DNA of 64,000 nt from positions 26,244-90,243 of the forward strand of contig FR902135.1 of assembly GCA_000437895.1 (NCBI GenBank), in the 5' to 3' direction. The position numbers and the translations under genes were made by a program. Below the pieces are notes generated by a model, which searched no databases, was not told the DNA's origin, and worked only from the letters and a program-made list of their open reading frames with translations. This document shows positions 61,156 through 64,000 of the stretch, in pieces (the stretch's first letter is position 1; every line of letters begins with the position of its first letter). The DNA is from Clostridium sp. CAG:914. GTDB lineage: Bacteria; Bacillota_I; Bacilli_A; RF39; UBA660.

Positions 61156-62802
61156 ATGAGTAAAATTAATATATTTAGTTTAGGTGGACTAAATGAAAAT
61201 GGAAAAAACATGTATGTTGTCTGTGTTGATGATGATATACTTGTTCTTGAAGCTGGACTTCAGTATGCTGATGAACAGACATTGGGAATAGATTATATGA
61301 TTCCTAATATTGATTATTTGAAACAGAACAAAGAAAGAATTAGAGGAATATTTTTAACACATGGTCATGATGAGAATGTGGGAGCAATTACAGATATTAT
61401 AGATTATTTACCTAATATACCTATATATGCTTCTCCATTTACATATAATATTGTTAAACAGGAATTATTAGAATATGATAAGAGTATTTCTTCTTTGGTA
61501 AAAATTGAGGCTAATAAACCAGTAGATGTTGGTAATTTAAAGGTTTATCCTGTTTCTTTATCACATTCTATTCCAGATAATTTTGGGTATGCTATTTATA
61601 CTCCTGATGGAATAATATTTTATGCTTCTGATTTTGTATTTGATTCAACGATGAGGGGAGCATATAAAACAGATTTAGGTAAGTTAGCATATATTGGTAA
61701 ACAAGGGGTATTGTGTTTAATGTCTGAGTCTTTGTATGCTAATAAAGAAGGATATACGGCTCCAAATCATAGGATACAATCATTAATTAGGGAAACTTTA
61801 GTAAAAAGTAATGGAAGAATTATATTTAATGTCTTAAATTCTCATTTATATAGAATACAAGAATTATTTAATGAAGTAGAAAAGACAGATAGAAAAATAG
61901 TTGTTATGGGAAAAAGACTACAAAATATAATAGATAATGCTATTAAAGAAGATTATTTACATATTGATAGTAAATATATTGGAGATTTATCTAATATTAA
62001 TGATGAAAATGTTGTTATATTAAATTCTAATGAGAGATATAAACCTTATTATAATATTTTGAAAATAGTAGATGGTTATGATAAATATGTTACTTTAACA
62101 AGTAGTGATACGGTATTTTTAGCTACACCTGTGTATGAGGGTAGAGAAAAGACTTTTTATAAGTTATTAGATAAGATTGCTAAGATAGGGTGTGAAGCGG
62201 TTGTTTTATCTCCGAAGAAATATTTATCATATCATGCTTCTAAAGAGGATCTTATGATGATGATAGAACTTATGAATCCTAAGTATTATTTTCCAATTAA
62301 AGGTGAATATTCAGAACAAGTCGCTAATGGAGATTTGGCTTGTATGGTTGGGGTAGATAAGGATAATATTATTTTGAAAGAAAATGGAAGTGTTGCTACT
62401 ATTGTTGATGGTAAATTAATGGATGAATTTAAAGAGGTAAGGGTAGGTAATATATCTATTGATGGAGATTCTTCTAATGATATTGGGGAATTGGTACTTA
62501 AAGATAGAGAATTGTTATCTAATAATGGTATAGTTATAGTGTCTGCAACGATTGATAAGAAAAGTAAACAAATAATAGCTGGACCAGAAATACTTACTAG
62601 GGGATTTATTTATGTAAAAGATTCTGTTCAACTTATAGATGATATGAAAAATATTTGTTCTAGTATTATTTTGGATAATACTCATAATGGTTATGTTGAT
62701 TATACAAAAATAAAGAATACTATTAGAGATGAATTATCAAAATTTTTATTTGAACAAGCTGGTAATAAACCTATGATTATAAATGTTATACAAGAAATAT
62801 AA
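61156..62802 (+). CDS. rnjB: RNase J2-like protein with degenerate active site
   Basis: 548 residues from ATG 61156 with AAAGGAG upstream. Fold and order match RNase J1, but metal motifs are broken: 'THGHDENVGA' (HxHxDH changed to HxHxEN), 'YASDFVFD' (GD changed to SD), 'SYHASKEDL' in place of SGHANQEEL, and 'PIKGEY' in place of PYHGEY. It is therefore probably inactive and works as a partner of RNase J1, as RNase J2 does in Bacilli. Monocistronic, divergent from rnjA. Confidence 0.9.
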   Translation: MSKINIFSLGGLNENGKNMYVVCVDDDILVLEAGLQYADEQTLGIDYMIPNIDYLKQNKERIRGIFLTHGHDENVGAITDIIDYLPNIPIYASPFTYNIVKQELLEYDKSISSLVKIEANKPVDVGNLKVYPVSLSHSIPDNFGYAIYTPDGIIFYASDFVFDSTMRGAYKTDLGKLAYIGKQGVLCLMSESLYANKEGYTAPNHRIQSLIRETLVKSNGRIIFNVLNSHLYRIQELFNEVEKTDRKIVVMGKRLQNIIDNAIKEDYLHIDSKYIGDLSNINDENVVILNSNERYKPYYNILKIVDGYDKYVTLTSSDTVFLATPVYEGREKTFYKLLDKIAKIGCEAVVLSPKKYLSYHASKEDLMMMIELMNPKYYFPIKGEYSEQVANGDLACMVGVDKDNIILKENGSVATIVDGKLMDEFKEVRVGNISIDGDSSNDIGELVLKDRELLSNNGIVIVSATIDKKSKQIIAGPEILTRGFIYVKDSVQLIDDMKNICSSIILDNTHNGYVDYTKIKNTIRDELSKFLFEQAGNKPMIINVIQEI

Positions 62803-62806
62803 TATT

Positions 62807-62860
62807 AAAAGTGTAAATAATAATTAAATAAATAAAAGTGTAAATAATAATTAAATAAAT
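62807..62860. repeat. 27-bp perfect tandem duplication upstream of a consensus promoter
   Basis: Two exact copies (62807-62833 and 62834-62860) beginning AAAAGTGTAAATAATAATTA. The last base of copy 2 is the first T of the -35 box. Confidence 0.85.
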
Positions 62861-62888
62861 TGACATTATATAAAAAGTATTATATAAT
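62860..62888 (+). promoter_or_regulatory. Perfect consensus sigma-A promoter
   Basis: TTGACA (62860-62865), 17-nt spacer, TATAAT (62883-62888). Followed by GGGAGGAAAATT and ATG 62914. Confidence 0.8.
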
Positions 62889-62913
62889 ATGTATGTATTG
62901 AGGGAGGAAAATT

Positions 62914-63240
62914 ATGTTATTTTTAGATACGTGTAGTGATTTAGCACCATTAATTAGACTTATTAAATTTGGTATAATTCCAATTATTCAAATAGGTGTT
63001 CCTATATTACTTATTTTATATGGAATGTTTGATTTGTCAAAAGCAGTTATTGCTTCAAAAGAGGATGAAATAAAAAATGCTACTAAGTTATTAACTAAGA
63101 GAGCAATATATGCTGTTGCAGTATTTTTAGTTGTTACTTTAGTAACTGCTGTATTTGGTTTACTTTCAAGTACAGGTGATAATAACATTGAAAATCAATC
63201 AAAAAGTGGTATACAATGTTGGAATAAAATAAAAAAATAA
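62914..63240 (+). CDS. Two-helix membrane protein, VirB2/TrbC-like layout
   Basis: 108 residues: a short Cys-containing head (DTCSDLAP), two helices (about 14-42 and 68-90) separated by a charged loop 'SKAVIASKEDEIKNATK', and a polar tail with one Cys. The layout resembles VirB2/TrbC pilins and abundant small membrane proteins of uncultured Firmicutes; no strong match can be claimed. The perfect promoter and AGGGAGG suggest high expression. A hairpin terminator follows. Confidence 0.7.
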   Translation: MLFLDTCSDLAPLIRLIKFGIIPIIQIGVPILLILYGMFDLSKAVIASKEDEIKNATKLLTKRAIYAVAVFLVVTLVTAVFGLLSSTGDNNIENQSKSGIQCWNKIKK

Positions 63241-63241
63241 A

Positions 63242-63268
63242 AGTTGATGTTAGAAGCATTAGCTTTTT
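63242..63268 (+). terminator. Terminator after the two-helix protein
   Basis: AGTTGATG pairs with CATTAGCT through G-U pairs around a TTAGAAG loop, then seven T. Confidence 0.7.
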
Positions 63269-63545
63269 TTGTGTGACTTTTTTTAAATTTTGTCTATATA
63301 TTCTATATATATTTAAGTTATTAAACTTAGTTAATATGTTGGATGTGTAGGGGAATAACTATAGAAATGTAACAATCTTTTTTAAATCTTTATTGTTATA
63401 AAAAAACTAGACGGTATTTCTAGTTAATATTTATTTTTACTTGAAATGTTCAAGTGTTAATTAAAAATGATGCCAGTAAGGAACATGTCTAACAACTCCG
63501 AGGCCAAAAGATGATAGTAAGTAATAAAATTACAAACCAGTTACA
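63269..63545. other. Noncoding region with clustered hairpins and a G/C-rich island
   Basis: No gene. Three hairpins follow one another: TAACAAT/ATTGTTA (63370-63398), AACTAGA/TCTAGTT (63405-63425) and ACTTGAA-ATG-TTCAAGT (63439-63455). Then comes an unusually G/C-rich island (about 63470-63515, containing TGCCAGTAAGGAACATG and CAACTCCGAGGCC). It could be a small RNA or the scar of a mobile element. I cannot assign it. Confidence 0.45.
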
Positions 63546-64000
63546 TTATATATCATTTTTTTCAACAAAAACATCATATATTGCTTTATATCGGTATCCT
63601 AGTTTTGTATATGTTGAATCAGGAACAAGTATTCCTAATTCTATTAATTGATCTATTAAAGTAGACACAGTATTTCTTGATACACCAGATTCTTCTTATA
63701 TTTCTTTTTTTGTAAAAACTATTTGGTGCATTATAGCAGGCATTATTCTATATACAGCATTACTATTTAATGTTTTTATTTTATCCATATCTCTATTATA
63801 AATACTTTTTATCATATTTATTTTAGAAATATAATTATTACATTGTTCAATAATACATTGTAAGAAAAATTTAATAAAGCCTGACATATTCCCTTTTCTG
63901 CTTTCGTTTAAAAATTTATGATAACTAGGTTTATATAATTCGATTACTTCTGATAAAAACAAAATTGGCCTATCATCAGTTAATTTAGCAAGTTGTATAG
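63546..64000 (-). pseudogene. Fic-family protein, C-terminal part with an in-frame stop
   Basis: Minus-strand frame open from the right edge with 'ILFLSEVIELYKPSY' and 'NESRKGNMSGFIKFFLQCII', typical of the C-terminal half of Fic proteins (DUF4172-Fic type). After 'IVFTKKEI' there is an in-frame TAA (63696-63698), and the frame continues with the winged-helix end 'EESGVSRNTVSTLIDQLIEL' and 'YRYKAIYDVFVEKNDI'. The FIC catalytic motif itself lies outside the window. The single nonsense codon makes it a recent pseudogene or a truncated protein lacking its DNA-binding tail. Confidence 0.8.

Overview
This window is about 26% G+C (estimated by eye) and looks like the chromosome of an anaerobic, low-GC Bacillota of the Bacilli lineage, perhaps an uncultured gut group near RF39 or the Acholeplasma/Haloplasma relatives. 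Bacilli-type markers are EzrA, the comN-secDF-rel-dtd gene order, an RNase J1/J2 pair and a fused SecDF. UGA is a normal stop, so this is not a code-4 Mollicute. Cell-wall genes (dacF, a FemX-like transferase, sortase B, a NodB deacetylase) show a walled cell. Ribonucleotide reduction is represented only by the oxygen-sensitive class III system.

Layout. 1-8.4 kb: a Tad/Flp-like secretion or pilus operon (SAF-domain CpaB-like protein, CpaF ATPase, TadB/TadC-like membrane proteins, a short pilin-like peptide, two paralogous MRDAFGG membrane proteins and a TadZ-like protein without the P-loop lysine), then a GT-C type glycosyltransferase. 9.8-28.7 kb: housekeeping genes (rlmH, leuS, RluA-type pseudouridine synthases, lspA, secDF, rel, dtd, a rhomboid protease, an orphan histidine kinase, an Smr protein) with two lone type IV pilin-like genes. 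28.8-34.7 kb: a class III ribonucleotide reductase locus holding an NrdD-like paralogue without a glycyl-radical site, nrdG, an NrdD fused to a glutaredoxin-like domain, and a thioredoxin reductase gene. 34.8-39.6 kb: a PpiC-type foldase, two YjcZ-like microproteins, a NodB deacetylase, clpP and hydrolases.

39.6-48.2 kb is the accessory region. A D-alanyl-D-alanine carboxypeptidase gene (dacF) is split by a 5.1-kb serine-recombinase element. Its two junctions reconstruct an in-frame 380-aa protein around an AA core. The element carries a small ORF, the recombinase, a structured RNA resembling C4 antisense RNA, a Bro-N antirepressor, a helix-turn-helix protein, a sigma factor and a membrane protein. 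Just after dacF lies a second, decayed 2.3-kb insertion. It is flanked by a 44-bp direct repeat of the dacF 3' end, has a right end homologous to that of the first element, and holds a broken SGNH hydrolase, an asnS fragment and an intact S51 peptidase.

48.2-64 kb: a ferritin-like protein, a FemX-like ligase, LolA-like and other lipoproteins, sortase B, EzrA, an N/Q/P-rich repeat protein, elongator tRNA-Met, a CinA-C protein, a NAGPA-type protein, the divergent RNase J1 and degenerate RNase J2 genes, and a Fic gene with an in-frame stop at the right edge.

Everything here comes from reading sequence and translations. No database search was run. Family names rest on recognised motifs, and promoters and terminators are pattern calls.
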